Shown: positions 32,928 to 42,341, counted from the stretch's first letter. The stretch is DNA of 64,000 bases from Lachnospiraceae bacterium (GCA_025758065.1 CP107199.1:2453501-2517500); one strand, 5' to 3'. Numbers and translations are program-made. Notes: generated by a model not told the origin, from the letters alone.

Positions 32928-35900
32928 ATGGAACATATCATAACCAGACGCCGCGGCTTTCGCAAGCTGTTGGCGTTTTTGCTTTGTATGGCAAGCATTT
33001 TGGGGCTTCTTCCGGCTCAGGCTTTTGCCATGTCTGTCGGACAGACGGCAAGCTCCTGGCTGGGCGACCAGTATGTGGGCTCTGATGGGAACCACTACCG
33101 TGCCCCGGCGCCTTACACCTATCTTGCATACCATGCAGACGGAACCATCGATGTACACACCAGTTCCGGGGGCAATGCTTACCGGCACTATATGCTGACG
33201 GATTCTGACGGGATCAGCCACCAGGTTTACTGTGTGGAGAGCGGGATTCCTTACCATACTTCGGAAAATACCTATGTTTCGGAAAGCGGGACCAACAGCC
33301 AATACCTGAACCTGCTTCCTGCCGAGGCAAGGAGGGGGATCACCCTGACTGCGATCTATGGCTGGAAACCCGGTGCGGCGCTCCCTGTTTCCGGAATCAA
33401 CGAGGATGACTATAAGATGGCAACCCAGATCATCCTTTGGGAATACCAGCAGCAACTTAGAAGCGATCCGTACAGCCGCCACGGAAACGGCCACGCAGAC
33501 GCCGACCAGTATTTCAGCGTGATCGCCGGACGACCGGCAGAAAAAGCCTATGACTGGATTCTTGCACAGGTCGCTTCCCATTCCACAGTACCTTCCTTTA
33601 CTTCTTCTAAGAAAAGCGAAGCACCGGAACTGGAACTGAAATGGGATGTAGAAAAAAAGGTCTATACCCTGACGGTCACAGATACCAATAACTTGAAGAT
33701 CGATCTGGAGGCTTTGAAAGGCAGCGGCGTTTCTGTGACAAGAAACGGAAATGAATACACCTTTACCAGCAGGCAGATGATGATGGACCCGGTGCTGTTT
33801 GAATTCCGAAAGAATATCCCGGTGGCAAACGACATGCTGATCTGGGGCAGACCCGGCTACCAGACCATGATGACCGGCGCCAGCGATCCGGTTTCCTTCT
33901 TTGTAAAATTCAAAACGGAAACTTACGGTACCGCAAAACTTGTCAAGACCAGTGAGGACGGCATTGTTTCCGGTATCACCTTCCATATCTCCGGTACGGA
34001 CATTTTGGGAAATGAAGTCAATGAGGAAGTTACGACCGGAGAAAACGGCCAGATTGAAAAGAAGCTCCTGCCGGGAACCTATCTGGTAAAAGAACTTCCG
34101 GTGGACCGCTATGTGACCCCTTCCGCACAGTACGTGACCATTGAAAGCGGGCAGACTTCTTCGGTACATTTCAGCAATATTCTGAAGAAATTTCGCGTCC
34201 ATGTGGTAAAGAGTGATGCTGACACCGGAAATGCTCAGGGGGATGCCACGCTTGCAGGGGCGGCCTATGGGATCTTCCGTGATGGCGAACTGATCGACAC
34301 TTATACTACCGGACCGGATGGCAGCTTTATGACCCGCTATTATGTATGCGGGGATGGCTGGACGATCCGGGAAATCGAACCGAGCACCGGGTATCTTCTG
34401 AATGAAACCATTTATGAAGTGGGTGCATCCCCTTCCCTGTATGAAGTGGAACTCAATACCACAGAAAATCAGGTGACGGAAACGGTTATTTACGGAAATA
34501 TCCAGCTTGTCAAGCACACCGATGACCTGGACCCGGATGTGCCTGAGGGCGAAAATACCGACGATCCCAATGCTGGTATCATCGAACGCCCGGAAGCAGG
34601 CGCAGTCTTTGAAGTTTACTTAAAGGCAGCCGGGAGCTATGACGCGGCAAAGGAAAGTGAACGTGACCTTCTTACCACGGATGCGGATGGTTTTGCTTCC
34701 AGTAAACCGCTTCCTTATGGACATTATACGGTCCATCAGATCGCAGGCGAGGAAGGCAAAGCCTTTGTCCCGGACTTTACGGTATTCATTTCCTCTGACG
34801 GAAAGACTTACAGCTATATCCTGAACAACCGCACCATCACAGCCCGTCTGAAAGTTGAAAAATGTGACGCAGAGACCGGAAAGATTATCCCTGTGACCGG
34901 AACCGGTTTTCAGATCAAGGATCTTTCCACCGGGGAATTTATCACCCAGACCGTCTACTATCCGAACCCGGAAACACTGGATACCTTCTATGTTTCTGAC
35001 GAGGGCTGGCTGATGCTGCCGGAGCCTTTGGCCGCCGGGGATTATGAACTTTATGAGGTGGCTGCCCCTTATGGCTATGTGCTTTCCGATCAGCCGGTAC
35101 CGTTTACCATTGACGGCAGCGAGGCGGTTGTGACGGTCACTCAGTACAATATGCCGCAGAAAGGCCAGCTTACCATCACAAAGACCGGAGAAGTATTTGC
35201 TTCTGTCCAGGAAAACGACGGACTGTACCAACCGGTATATGAGGTTGCCGGACTTCCTGGAGCGGTCTATGATGTGATCGCAGATGAAGATATTTATACC
35301 GGTGACGGTACCTTGCGGGCAGAAAAAGATACGGTTGTGGAAACACTTACGACCGGCGAGGACGGCACAGCGAAAAGCGGGTCTCTCTATCTTGGCCGTT
35401 ATCGTCTGGAGGAACGTCAGGCGCCTTCCGGCTGTGTGTTGAATCCTCAACCGGAATATGTGGAACTGACCTATGCGGGTGAGACCGTAGAGGTTACACA
35501 GACAGCGGCCGGTCTTTATGACGAACGCCAGAAAGTGGATGTCACACTTTTCAAGGCAATGGAGACCGATGACCTGTTCGGTCTTGGCATGAACGAGGAA
35601 TATAAGGATATTTCCTTTGGACTTTATGCTTCCGCAGACCTGACGGCGGCAGATGGCAGCGTAATCCCGGCAGGTGGACTTCTGGAAGTGGTCTCTGTTT
35701 CGTCTGAGGAATCCGGCGGTTACAGCGCTTCCTTCGCTTCCGACCTGCCTTTTGGCAGCTATTATGTCAAGGAACGCACAACCAACGGCGCCTATATCCT
35801 TTCGAATCAGGAATATCCGGTTGTCTTTGAGTATGCTGGTCAGGAAACCGCCCTGGTACAGATCCTTGTCAATGAAGGCGAGGCTGTTTCCAATGAACTT

Positions 35901-37838
35901 CTCCGTGGGCGTGTAGACGGTGTAAAAGTCGGGGAAAACCCGGAAGGCGGCGAGGATGTCACGCTTGCCGGTGCGCTCATGGGTCTGTTTAGACCTGATA
36001 CCGAAGAATTTACTGAAGAAAATGCGCTGCTTACTGCTATTACCGGAAAAGACGGCAGTTTTTCCTTTGAGAACATTCCTTACGGACACTGGATCGTCAA
36101 GGAGATCTCTGCCCCTGACCTTTATACGGTAAGCCCGCAGCAGCACCATGTATATATCGGTGCAGACGGACAGCATATCGAGATCCGTGTGGAAAACACC
36201 CTGATCCGCGGCAGTGTGCAGGTAACTAAAACCGAAGCTGTGGAGGAACCGTCCCCTGTGGAAAAGGAGGATAAGAAAGACAAGAATTCTTTCCTGCGCT
36301 TCCTGCCCGGTGCAGTGTTCGACCTGTATGCGGATTCCAACGCCAACCAGGAATATGATCCTGACGATCAAAAGATCGGTACGCTGAAAGAAACCGATGC
36401 AGGCTATCATACGGCGGAAAACCTTCTGGCTGGCGGCTACTTTATCAAAGAAAGCAAAGCGCCGGAGGGCTATCAGCCTGACTCAAACGCTTACTATTTT
36501 TCCATCACAGAAGATGGACAGGTCGCAGTTGTGGAAAATGGAGAAGCCGGGCACGGATTTACCAATGAGGCTTACCGCGGCAACTTAAAGATCACAAAGG
36601 ATTCCAGCGACGGGCGCAAAGATGGTTTTGCCATCGAGGTTAAGAGTGCGGACGGCTCCTACTGCGAGACATTCACCACTCCAAAATCCGGCGTGATTGA
36701 AGTTAAGGGCCTTCGTGTCGGTATTTATACCGTAACAGAAGTTGCAAACCGGGCAAGCAAGGATTACATCATTCCTGATGCCGCTACGGTGGAGATCAAG
36801 GCAGATCAGACATCTACGGTCCAGTTCTTTAATGAAAAACCGGAAAAGCCGGATAACCCAAAGAACCCGGAAAAGCCTTCTGTTCCCTCCAATCCTTCCA
36901 CCCCTCAAAAGCCGGTACCGCAGACCGGGGATGATCCGTATATTTTCCTGTATGGCGGACTGCTGGCAGCCGCACTGATCGGCGGCAGCGTATTTGCTGT
37001 GTATTATTTCAAAAAGGGAAAATACAGCAGGACTTCCCTGAAAAGAACGGCTGTCGGGGTTTCTGTCCTTTCACTCTGCGTTCTGGTGGCTCTTGGCAGC
37101 GGTTTTTTGGTGTTCCGTGACTTGAACCAGTATGCTGAGAGTAAAGATGCCTATCGAGATCTTGCCGGATATGTGGAAGTACCGGAGCAGACAGCTTCCC
37201 CGGAGTCGGCACCCGATCCGACAGAACCAAAACGGGACGATGCCGATATTGTCCTGCCTTCGGTAGACTTTGAAACGCTCCGTGAAAATGGACCGGACAT
37301 CATCGGATGGCTTTCCCTTCCTGATACGGTGCTCAATTATCCGGTAACGCAGACCGACAACAACGAATATTACCTGAACCATCTTTATGACGGAACCTAT
37401 AACAAGGTTGGCTGCCTGTTTGCCGATTATGAAAACCGGGCAGATTTTTCAGACCGCAATACGATCATTTATGGTCATAATATGCGGGATGGTTCCATGT
37501 TTGCGCTGCTGAACCGGTACGATGAACAAAGTTACTTTGATGCTCACAGGCAGATGTATCTCGTTACTCCGAAGGGTGGTTATGTCATGGAGATCTTTGC
37601 GGCTTTTGCAGCAAAGCCGGAAGAATCCGGCAGTGAAACTTCTCCCTGGCAGCTTTCCTGGAAGGATGACGGTGCTTATACTACCTGGCTTACAGCTATG
37701 AAGGAACGTTCTGCGGTGGAAAGTGATGTGACTGTGACCTGCAGCGATAAGGTACTGACCCTTTCTACCTGTACGCCGGGCGGCACAGGACGCTTCCTTG
37801 TCATGGGAAAACTCGTGAAAGTAGATAACGAAATATAG
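32928..37838 (+). CDS. Cna-B/SpaA adhesin fused to a class B sortase
   Basis: 1636 residues. A signal peptide (MEHIITRRRGFRKLLAFLL, cleavage near AFA) is followed by a thioester-type or Cys-peptidase-like head (YCVESG, ILWEYQQ) and at least seven Cna-B/SpaA repeats, each ending in an E in ..V(K/R)E.. strands, as needed for isopeptide bonds. A sorting signal PQTG lies at 1331-1334 with a transmembrane helix (1337-1361) and KKGK. The chain then continues through a second helix (about 1374-1396) into a sortase domain with His1517 (YGHNM), Cys1615 (LSTCTP) and Arg1622. Substrate and anchoring enzyme are thus one polypeptide. AAGTGAGG precedes the ATG. Confidence 0.9.
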   Translation: MEHIITRRRGFRKLLAFLLCMASILGLLPAQAFAMSVGQTASSWLGDQYVGSDGNHYRAPAPYTYLAYHADGTIDVHTSSGGNAYRHYMLTDSDGISHQVYCVESGIPYHTSENTYVSESGTNSQYLNLLPAEARRGITLTAIYGWKPGAALPVSGINEDDYKMATQIILWEYQQQLRSDPYSRHGNGHADADQYFSVIAGRPAEKAYDWILAQVASHSTVPSFTSSKKSEAPELELKWDVEKKVYTLTVTDTNNLKIDLEALKGSGVSVTRNGNEYTFTSRQMMMDPVLFEFRKNIPVANDMLIWGRPGYQTMMTGASDPVSFFVKFKTETYGTAKLVKTSEDGIVSGITFHISGTDILGNEVNEEVTTGENGQIEKKLLPGTYLVKELPVDRYVTPSAQYVTIESGQTSSVHFSNILKKFRVHVVKSDADTGNAQGDATLAGAAYGIFRDGELIDTYTTGPDGSFMTRYYVCGDGWTIREIEPSTGYLLNETIYEVGASPSLYEVELNTTENQVTETVIYGNIQLVKHTDDLDPDVPEGENTDDPNAGIIERPEAGAVFEVYLKAAGSYDAAKESERDLLTTDADGFASSKPLPYGHYTVHQIAGEEGKAFVPDFTVFISSDGKTYSYILNNRTITARLKVEKCDAETGKIIPVTGTGFQIKDLSTGEFITQTVYYPNPETLDTFYVSDEGWLMLPEPLAAGDYELYEVAAPYGYVLSDQPVPFTIDGSEAVVTVTQYNMPQKGQLTITKTGEVFASVQENDGLYQPVYEVAGLPGAVYDVIADEDIYTGDGTLRAEKDTVVETLTTGEDGTAKSGSLYLGRYRLEERQAPSGCVLNPQPEYVELTYAGETVEVTQTAAGLYDERQKVDVTLFKAMETDDLFGLGMNEEYKDISFGLYASADLTAADGSVIPAGGLLEVVSVSSEESGGYSASFASDLPFGSYYVKERTTNGAYILSNQEYPVVFEYAGQETALVQILVNEGEAVSNELLRGRVDGVKVGENPEGGEDVTLAGALMGLFRPDTEEFTEENALLTAITGKDGSFSFENIPYGHWIVKEISAPDLYTVSPQQHHVYIGADGQHIEIRVENTLIRGSVQVTKTEAVEEPSPVEKEDKKDKNSFLRFLPGAVFDLYADSNANQEYDPDDQKIGTLKETDAGYHTAENLLAGGYFIKESKAPEGYQPDSNAYYFSITEDGQVAVVENGEAGHGFTNEAYRGNLKITKDSSDGRKDGFAIEVKSADGSYCETFTTPKSGVIEVKGLRVGIYTVTEVANRASKDYIIPDAATVEIKADQTSTVQFFNEKPEKPDNPKNPEKPSVPSNPSTPQKPVPQTGDDPYIFLYGGLLAAALIGGSVFAVYYFKKGKYSRTSLKRTAVGVSVLSLCVLVALGSGFLVFRDLNQYAESKDAYRDLAGYVEVPEQTASPESAPDPTEPKRDDADIVLPSVDFETLRENGPDIIGWLSLPDTVLNYPVTQTDNNEYYLNHLYDGTYNKVGCLFADYENRADFSDRNTIIYGHNMRDGSMFALLNRYDEQSYFDAHRQMYLVTPKGGYVMEIFAAFAAKPEESGSETSPWQLSWKDDGAYTTWLTAMKERSAVESDVTVTCSDKVLTLSTCTPGGTGRFLVMGKLVKVDNEI

Positions 37839-37847
37839 ATTTTAGAC

Positions 37848-37873
37848 GGTGCGGGGGCAAAAGCTCCCGCACC
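37848..37873 (+). terminator. Hairpin after the adhesin-sortase gene
   Basis: GGTGCGGG pairs with CCCGCACC around a short loop whose GGC and GCT can also partly pair. Followed by a weak T-rich stretch; may terminate partly. Confidence 0.5.
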
Positions 37874-37900
37874 TGCTGTTTACAAGGAGGATTTTATTTT

Positions 37901-38383
37901 ATGGTAAATACCATTATTTCCATTCCCGGCTATGTCCATCTTTACCGCTCACTTTTGCGGTTTTACGACATGCCGGAAAATGAAGTCCGGGAAATGCTCT
38001 ATCTTCTGAATACGGCAAACCTGGACTGCTACGAGTATTATCACCCGGACCGCAGTGTGATCCAGAGCGGACCGGTCGCTTTTTGCGGATGGCTGGAAAC
38101 GAAAGACTGCCGCCCTTACCGCACAGAGGTACAGCTTTACAAGTCGCTGCTGTTTTTGAAGCGCAGCATTGACCGTGACCTGATCGTATCAGCTCAGAGG
38201 GAGGCTCTGCAAACCCTGCGCTGTATCATCTCCAATCTGGAATACCGCTTTTATAAAGCCTATGGCATGGAGATCGAGGACAAACGCACGGTCTATGGGG
38301 AATGTACCTACCGTCTGGTTCCAAGGGAGGACGAACCCAGCGTGTGCCTGATGCACGACTGGATCTACCTGCCGAGTGCTTAA
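37901..38383 (+). CDS. Unknown ICE accessory protein
   Basis: 160 residues, ATG after AAGGAGGA. Soluble, with YVHLYRSLLRFYDMPENEV at the start and several aromatic residues (NLDCYEYYHPDRS, WLETKDCRPYRTEVQLY). No family recognised. It ends just before the first AbiE operator palindrome, and is the last gene of the adhesin segment. Confidence 0.7.
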   Translation: MVNTIISIPGYVHLYRSLLRFYDMPENEVREMLYLLNTANLDCYEYYHPDRSVIQSGPVAFCGWLETKDCRPYRTEVQLYKSLLFLKRSIDRDLIVSAQREALQTLRCIISNLEYRFYKAYGMEIEDKRTVYGECTYRLVPREDEPSVCLMHDWIYLPSA

Positions 38384-38385
38384 AA

Positions 38386-38415
38386 TGTCCCGAATAATAC
38401 ACAATATTCGGGACA
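38386..38415. promoter_or_regulatory. AbiEi operator palindrome 1
   Basis: A 30-bp near-perfect palindrome with outer arms TGTCCCGAAT and ATTCGGGACA. It differs from the second copy only in its centre (2 positions). It lies right after the stop of the upstream gene, 110 bp before copy 2. Confidence 0.75.
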
Positions 38416-38516
38416 AAATGAGAATACGATAGTTCCCATCTCCTGATATAGAATTTGAAACTGATGTATAAATTCTGTTCTATGTGGAATACTATTGCTA
38501 AAACTCTTGAAGCCTA

Positions 38517-38545
38517 TTGAAAATTTGTCCCGAATAATATATAAT
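38517..38545 (+). promoter_or_regulatory. Promoter of the abiE operon
   Basis: -35 TTGAAA (38517-38522) and perfect -10 TATAAT (38540-38545) at 17 bp. The -10 box lies in the middle of the second palindrome. Confidence 0.8.
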
Positions 38546-38555
38546 ATTCGGGACA
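38526..38555. promoter_or_regulatory. AbiEi operator palindrome 2
   Basis: Same TGTCCCGAAT / ATTCGGGACA arms as palindrome 1, with the promoter -10 box inside. Known AbiEi antitoxins bind two inverted repeats and repress their own promoter; this arrangement fits. Confidence 0.8.
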
Positions 38556-38571
38556 AAAGGAGGTGAGCAAT

Positions 38572-39189
38572 ATGGCAAATGGCTATTCCAAACAGATTCA
38601 GGAGCAGATAAAAGCAGCGGCGGAAGGAACTATTTTCATCAGTTCTGATTTTGCGGATATTGCCGATACGGAAACCATAAGACGGAACTTAAACCGGCTT
38701 ACACAGGCAGGTATGCTTCGCCGCATTTTGAAAGGTGTTTATGAAAAACCAAAATATAGCAAACTTCTGGATGAATATGTGGCGGCAGACCCGGAAGCGG
38801 TGGCGAACGCATTGGCACGAAGTTATCACTGGACGATTGCCCCATGTGGGAATACAGCATTGAACCTGTTAGGTCTTTCAACACAGGTAACAGCAGTATG
38901 GTCCTATATCAGCGATGGTCCATATAAGACCTACGAGTGGAACTCTACAAAGCTGGAATTTAAGCACCGGACCAATAAAGAGATTACCGGATTGTCCTAT
39001 ATGACAAGTTTGGTTATACAGGCATTAAAAACGCTTGGCAAATCGAATGTTACGCCAGAAGTCATACAGATGCTTTCCGAAAAACTGACAGACAAAGATA
39101 AACAGGCTTGTTTGAAGGAAGCAACAGAGTCTACGGATTGGGTTTACGATACGATACGGCAGATTTGTGGAGGTGAAAAGGTACAATGA
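38572..39189 (+). CDS. abiEi: AbiEi-like antitoxin (DUF6088 family)
   Basis: 205 residues from the ATG at 38572, well spaced from AAGGAGG; a GTG at 38563 is too close. An N-terminal winged helix-turn-helix (IFISSDFADIADTETIRRNL, GMLRRILKGVYEKP) is followed by the domain with NALARSYHWTIAPCGNTALN typical of DUF6088/AbiEi. It should repress the operon by binding the two palindromes and counteract the toxin in a type IV system. It overlaps the toxin gene by 4 bp. Confidence 0.88.
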   Translation: MANGYSKQIQEQIKAAAEGTIFISSDFADIADTETIRRNLNRLTQAGMLRRILKGVYEKPKYSKLLDEYVAADPEAVANALARSYHWTIAPCGNTALNLLGLSTQVTAVWSYISDGPYKTYEWNSTKLEFKHRTNKEITGLSYMTSLVIQALKTLGKSNVTPEVIQMLSEKLTDKDKQACLKEATESTDWVYDTIRQICGGEKVQ

Positions 39190-40184
39190 GAAATATAGCA
39201 AGACTTTCAGATAACGACCGCAGGGAACTGTTCAGAAATACAGCAGATAAAATGGGGCTGAATGATGCCATCGTGGAAAAAGACTTTTGGGTATGTTTTA
39301 CGCTGGATTATTTATTTCACCGCTCACCATGGAAAGAGTCCATTACCTTTAAGGGCGGTACCAGCCTTTCAAAAGCCTTTCACCTGATCAGCCGGTTTTC
39401 AGAAGATATTGATTTGATTCTGGACTGGCGTGTATTGGGATATGGCAAAGATGAACCATGGGAGAAACGTTCCAATACAAAACAGGATGCTTTTAACAAA
39501 GAAGCCAATGTGCGTGCAGAGGTATTTCTGTCCGAAACATTCTGCCCGGCAGTCAAAGCCGGCTTATCCCAGGAAATCGGTTGTGAAGCAAATGTCTACA
39601 TAGATGAAAAGGATAAACAGACGGTCATTTTCGCCTATCCGCACCTTTTTACGAATACGGCGACTTTACAGGTGATCCGTTTAGAGATTGGTGCGCTGGC
39701 AGCGTGGACTCCTGCAAAAACAGCGCTGATCGAACCATACGCGGCAAAATATTATCCGAAGATTTTTGAGCAAAAAGAAACCGCAATCCTTACCGTTGCC
39801 CCGGAACGGACCTTCTGGGAAAAAGCCACAATCCTGCACCATGAAGCGAACAGACCGGAACATTTGGAAATGCCGCAGCGGTATTCCAGACATTATTATG
39901 ATCTCTACCGCATGGCTGCAACACCGGTCAAAGAAGCTGCTTTTTCCAGGCTGGATCTCCTGAAGAAAGTTGTAGATTTCAAAATGAAATTCTATCCCAG
40001 AGCATGGGCGAAGTACCCGGAGGCTGTGCCGGGCACATTAAAATTACTCCCGCCGGAATATCGGTTCGCAGCATTGGAAACGGACTATAACTCTATGCAG
40101 GATATGTTGTATGGGGATATTCCGACATTTGAGACAGTCATAGCAGCGGTCCAGGAACTGGAAAAAGAGATCAATACACTATAA
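39186..40184 (+). CDS. abiEii: AbiEii-like nucleotidyltransferase toxin
   Basis: 332 residues. The nucleotidyltransferase core is visible as FKGGTSLSKAFHLI followed by RFSEDIDLILDW, with the two metal-binding aspartates in EDIDL. AbiEii/MenAT-type toxins transfer nucleotides to tRNA or other targets and block growth; in phage infection this gives abortive protection, and on an ICE it also stabilises the element. The family assignment is firm; the target is not known. Confidence 0.92.
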   Translation: MRNIARLSDNDRRELFRNTADKMGLNDAIVEKDFWVCFTLDYLFHRSPWKESITFKGGTSLSKAFHLISRFSEDIDLILDWRVLGYGKDEPWEKRSNTKQDAFNKEANVRAEVFLSETFCPAVKAGLSQEIGCEANVYIDEKDKQTVIFAYPHLFTNTATLQVIRLEIGALAAWTPAKTALIEPYAAKYYPKIFEQKETAILTVAPERTFWEKATILHHEANRPEHLEMPQRYSRHYYDLYRMAATPVKEAAFSRLDLLKKVVDFKMKFYPRAWAKYPEAVPGTLKLLPPEYRFAALETDYNSMQDMLYGDIPTFETVIAAVQELEKEINTL

Positions 40185-40207
40185 ACAATTACATATCCAT
40201 TTATTTG

Positions 40208-40250
40208 CCGGCTATTCTAAGATGCTTTAGAATAGCCGGTTTCTTGTTTT
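40208..40250 (+). terminator. Terminator of the abiE operon
   Basis: A perfect 13-bp stem CCGGCTATTCTAA / TTAGAATAGCCGG with a 6-nt loop, followed by TTTCTTGTTTT. Confidence 0.9.
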
Positions 40251-40267
40251 CAAAGGAGGGATGCTAT

Positions 40268-40585
40268 ATTACGCAAAATGAAGTCAATGCCGTTTTTGAC
40301 GAACAGGTGCGGCTCTGTGCTGATACCTTGAAACGGAAAACCAAAGAATACACCGGGGATGATCCGGACCGGCTGGGTGCATTTAAGGCAGCGGCAGCTT
40401 TACAGCACACAACGCCCCAGCGTGCCCTTGCCGGTATGCTGGCAAAGCATATTGTTTCTCTATACGATATGTGCTTTGCCGAGGAAACAGTTTATCCGAT
40501 GGACACATGGGACGAAAAGATCACAGACAGTCTTAACTATCTGTTCTTACTGAAAGCGATTGTAAAGGAGGGACATACCAATTAA
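40268..40585 (+). CDS. Nmad1/DUF1599-like nucleotide-modification protein, ATT start
   Basis: 105 residues. The only good start is ATT at 40268, 7 bp after AAAGGAGGG; the frame upstream runs through a terminator, and the ATG at 40261 is out of frame. The sequence RKTKEYTGDDPDRLGAFKAA, ALAGMLAKHIVSLYDMC and WDEKITDSLNYLFLL resembles Nmad1/DUF1599 proteins, with modest certainty. It is followed by ThyX and dUTPase, pointing to control of the thymidylate pool. The stop overlaps the next start. Confidence 0.6.
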   Translation: MTQNEVNAVFDEQVRLCADTLKRKTKEYTGDDPDRLGAFKAAAALQHTTPQRALAGMLAKHIVSLYDMCFAEETVYPMDTWDEKITDSLNYLFLLKAIVKEGHTN

Positions 40586-41348
40586 ACAGATTGAAGTAAA
40601 AATTTTGAACTGCCAGGCGGTAGCGGAAGCAGAAAAAAACATGGTCTTTGCGGCAAGACTTACCCAGCAGGGACATAAGATTGCCTCAATGGACGACCTG
40701 ATGGAGCTCTACGAAAAATCATTCAGCGTTCAGACAGTAGCAGCTATGGGGGCGCTTCCCCATCCTACCATCCAGAAATTTGCGGTGATCACGGTAGCCA
40801 TTGTCGGCGCCAGCAGGCGTTTTCTGGCGCAGATCACCCGCCACCAGAACGAAGTAAAATTTATGAGTGCATCGCTGCAGTACAGCAACTATACGGGACA
40901 GGCGGATTTCGCTGTCCCGTATTCTATTATGACGGCTCCGGCTGTGGTACAGGAGCTGTACTTAAAAAGTTGTAATGAAAGCATGAAATGTTATGAAGCC
41001 CTGTGCACTGCCGGAAGCGGGCACGATGCGGCCGGCTATGCCACGCCCCAGGGATTACGGAATGTACTGCTCATCAGCGCCACCCCTTATCAGTGGAAAC
41101 ATATCATCGGCCAGCGGGTATGCCGAAGAAATACAGATGAAACAAGGATCGTGCTGTTAAAGGTCTGGAAAGAACTTTATGACCTAAGCCCTGCCTTGTT
41201 TGCCCCGTCACTGACCGGGCCTTTCTGTCAGTTGGATCGATGTCTGGAAGGGAAAATGACCTGCGGGCGAAAACTGCAGGCAGATATGACGCCAGAGGAT
41301 ATTTTAGAAAAAGACTATCCCGCTCTTTGGAAAGGAGGCTGCCGATGA
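40581..41348 (+). CDS. ThyX-like FAD-dependent thymidylate synthase, ATT start
   Basis: 255 residues. An ATT at 40581, 8 bp after GGAGGG and overlapping the previous stop, gives an N-terminus KQIEVKILN that fits the first strand of ThyX. The next in-frame start (TTG at 40605) would remove it. The substrate motif region reads ITRHQNEVKFMSASLQYS, where ThyX normally has RHR and S.RY, so the active site is divergent. It would make dTMP from dUMP, or may have another substrate. It overlaps the dUTPase gene by 4 bp. Confidence 0.75.
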   Translation: MKQIEVKILNCQAVAEAEKNMVFAARLTQQGHKIASMDDLMELYEKSFSVQTVAAMGALPHPTIQKFAVITVAIVGASRRFLAQITRHQNEVKFMSASLQYSNYTGQADFAVPYSIMTAPAVVQELYLKSCNESMKCYEALCTAGSGHDAAGYATPQGLRNVLLISATPYQWKHIIGQRVCRRNTDETRIVLLKVWKELYDLSPALFAPSLTGPFCQLDRCLEGKMTCGRKLQADMTPEDILEKDYPALWKGGCR

Positions 41349-41758
41349 AAATAAAACTAATCGATTTTGGCGTGCCGGAGCACCAGCGTCCTTACCGTCC
41401 TCATGGCAATGATGCCGGAGCAGATGTTTATCTGCCCTATGACTGCACCTTACAGCCCGGAGAAATCGCCAAAATTCCTTTGGGTTTTGGACTGGAAATA
41501 CCGGATGGGTATGCGGGATATATCTTTCCCCGTACCAGTATGGCGGTAAAAGGTCTGGTCTGTGAACTGCCGCCTGTGGATTCCGGCTACCGAGGAGAGA
41601 TCCATGCGATCATCAGCAATGTAAGCAATCAGGCGCAGTCTCTTTTTAAGGGAGCCCGTATCGGGCAGCTTGTGATCACGCCGACTGTCATTGCGGATTT
41701 TGTAACAGATCTGGGAACAGAGCGAGGAACCGGCAGCTTTGGCAGTACCGGCGAATAG
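41345..41758 (+). CDS. dut: dUTPase-like protein
   Basis: 137 residues with the five trimeric dUTPase motifs in order: NDAGADVYLP, PRTSMAVKGL, VDSGYRGEIHAII, RIGQLVI and the Gly-rich RGTGSFGSTG C-terminus. It hydrolyses dUTP to dUMP, the substrate of ThyX, so the three-gene cluster forms a short pathway. An ICE copy may lower uracil in newly made DNA or adjust host pools. Confidence 0.93.
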   Translation: MKIKLIDFGVPEHQRPYRPHGNDAGADVYLPYDCTLQPGEIAKIPLGFGLEIPDGYAGYIFPRTSMAVKGLVCELPPVDSGYRGEIHAIISNVSNQAQSLFKGARIGQLVITPTVIADFVTDLGTERGTGSFGSTGE

Positions 41759-41877
41759 AAAAAGGCTGTTTGGGGAACAGTTTTTGAATACTTATCGGTA
41801 TAGGGAGCGGACATTTCGAGAACATTATAAAATATAATAAAGAAAGTCACGAAAAAAGCGGCCATTACCGTGACCGC

Positions 41878-42192
41878 CTACTTTCTGCTATTGAGTTCTT
41901 TCATAATACCAAGGATATATTGCATGGATTGAGGATCAAGCTGTCTTGCCTCTGCAATGAATTCCTTCAAGGTTTCCGGGTAAGTATTTCCTTCGTCAAA
42001 GAATTCCTGCGGAGTCACACCCAGATATTCGCAGATGTAGAAAAAAGACTGCATAGCGGGAAGTGACTTTTTATTCTCAATATTATTGATGTAGTTGTTT
42101 GCCTGACCTAACGATAAAGACATATCGCGTGCGGAAACTCCTTTCTGTGTCCGCAGCTTCGCTAATCGTTCCGGGACAAAATCTTCATACAT
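41878..42192 (-). CDS. XRE-family regulator
   Basis: 104 residues from the ATG at 42192 (GGAGGTGAAGGCG upstream). RLAKLRTQKGVSARDMSLSL, QANNYINNIENKKSLP and FFYICEYLGVTPQEFFDE form a Cro/C1 helix-turn-helix. The C-terminal 30 residues form a helix. It is divergent to the SLOG gene and probably regulates the 42.2-kb promoter region. Confidence 0.88.
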   Translation of the reverse strand: MYEDFVPERLAKLRTQKGVSARDMSLSLGQANNYINNIENKKSLPAMQSFFYICEYLGVTPQEFFDEGNTYPETLKEFIAEARQLDPQSMQYILGIMKELNSRK

Positions 42193-42341
42193 CGCCTTCA
42201 CCTCCCATTCTGTAATAGATTGTACCTTACACCCCTTTATTATCCGCAAAGAGAAAAAGGGTATTATCGTTGACTTGATAAATAAAATCTATTACTATGT
42301 GAAAAGTGAAGAAATTTACCTATCAGATGGAGGGATGACCG

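Noticed and set aside
32898..36410. Long minus-strand frames (539 and 596 codons) opposite the adhesin gene
   Set aside because: They mirror the codon structure of the real plus-strand gene, have no ribosome binding sites and no recognisable domains.
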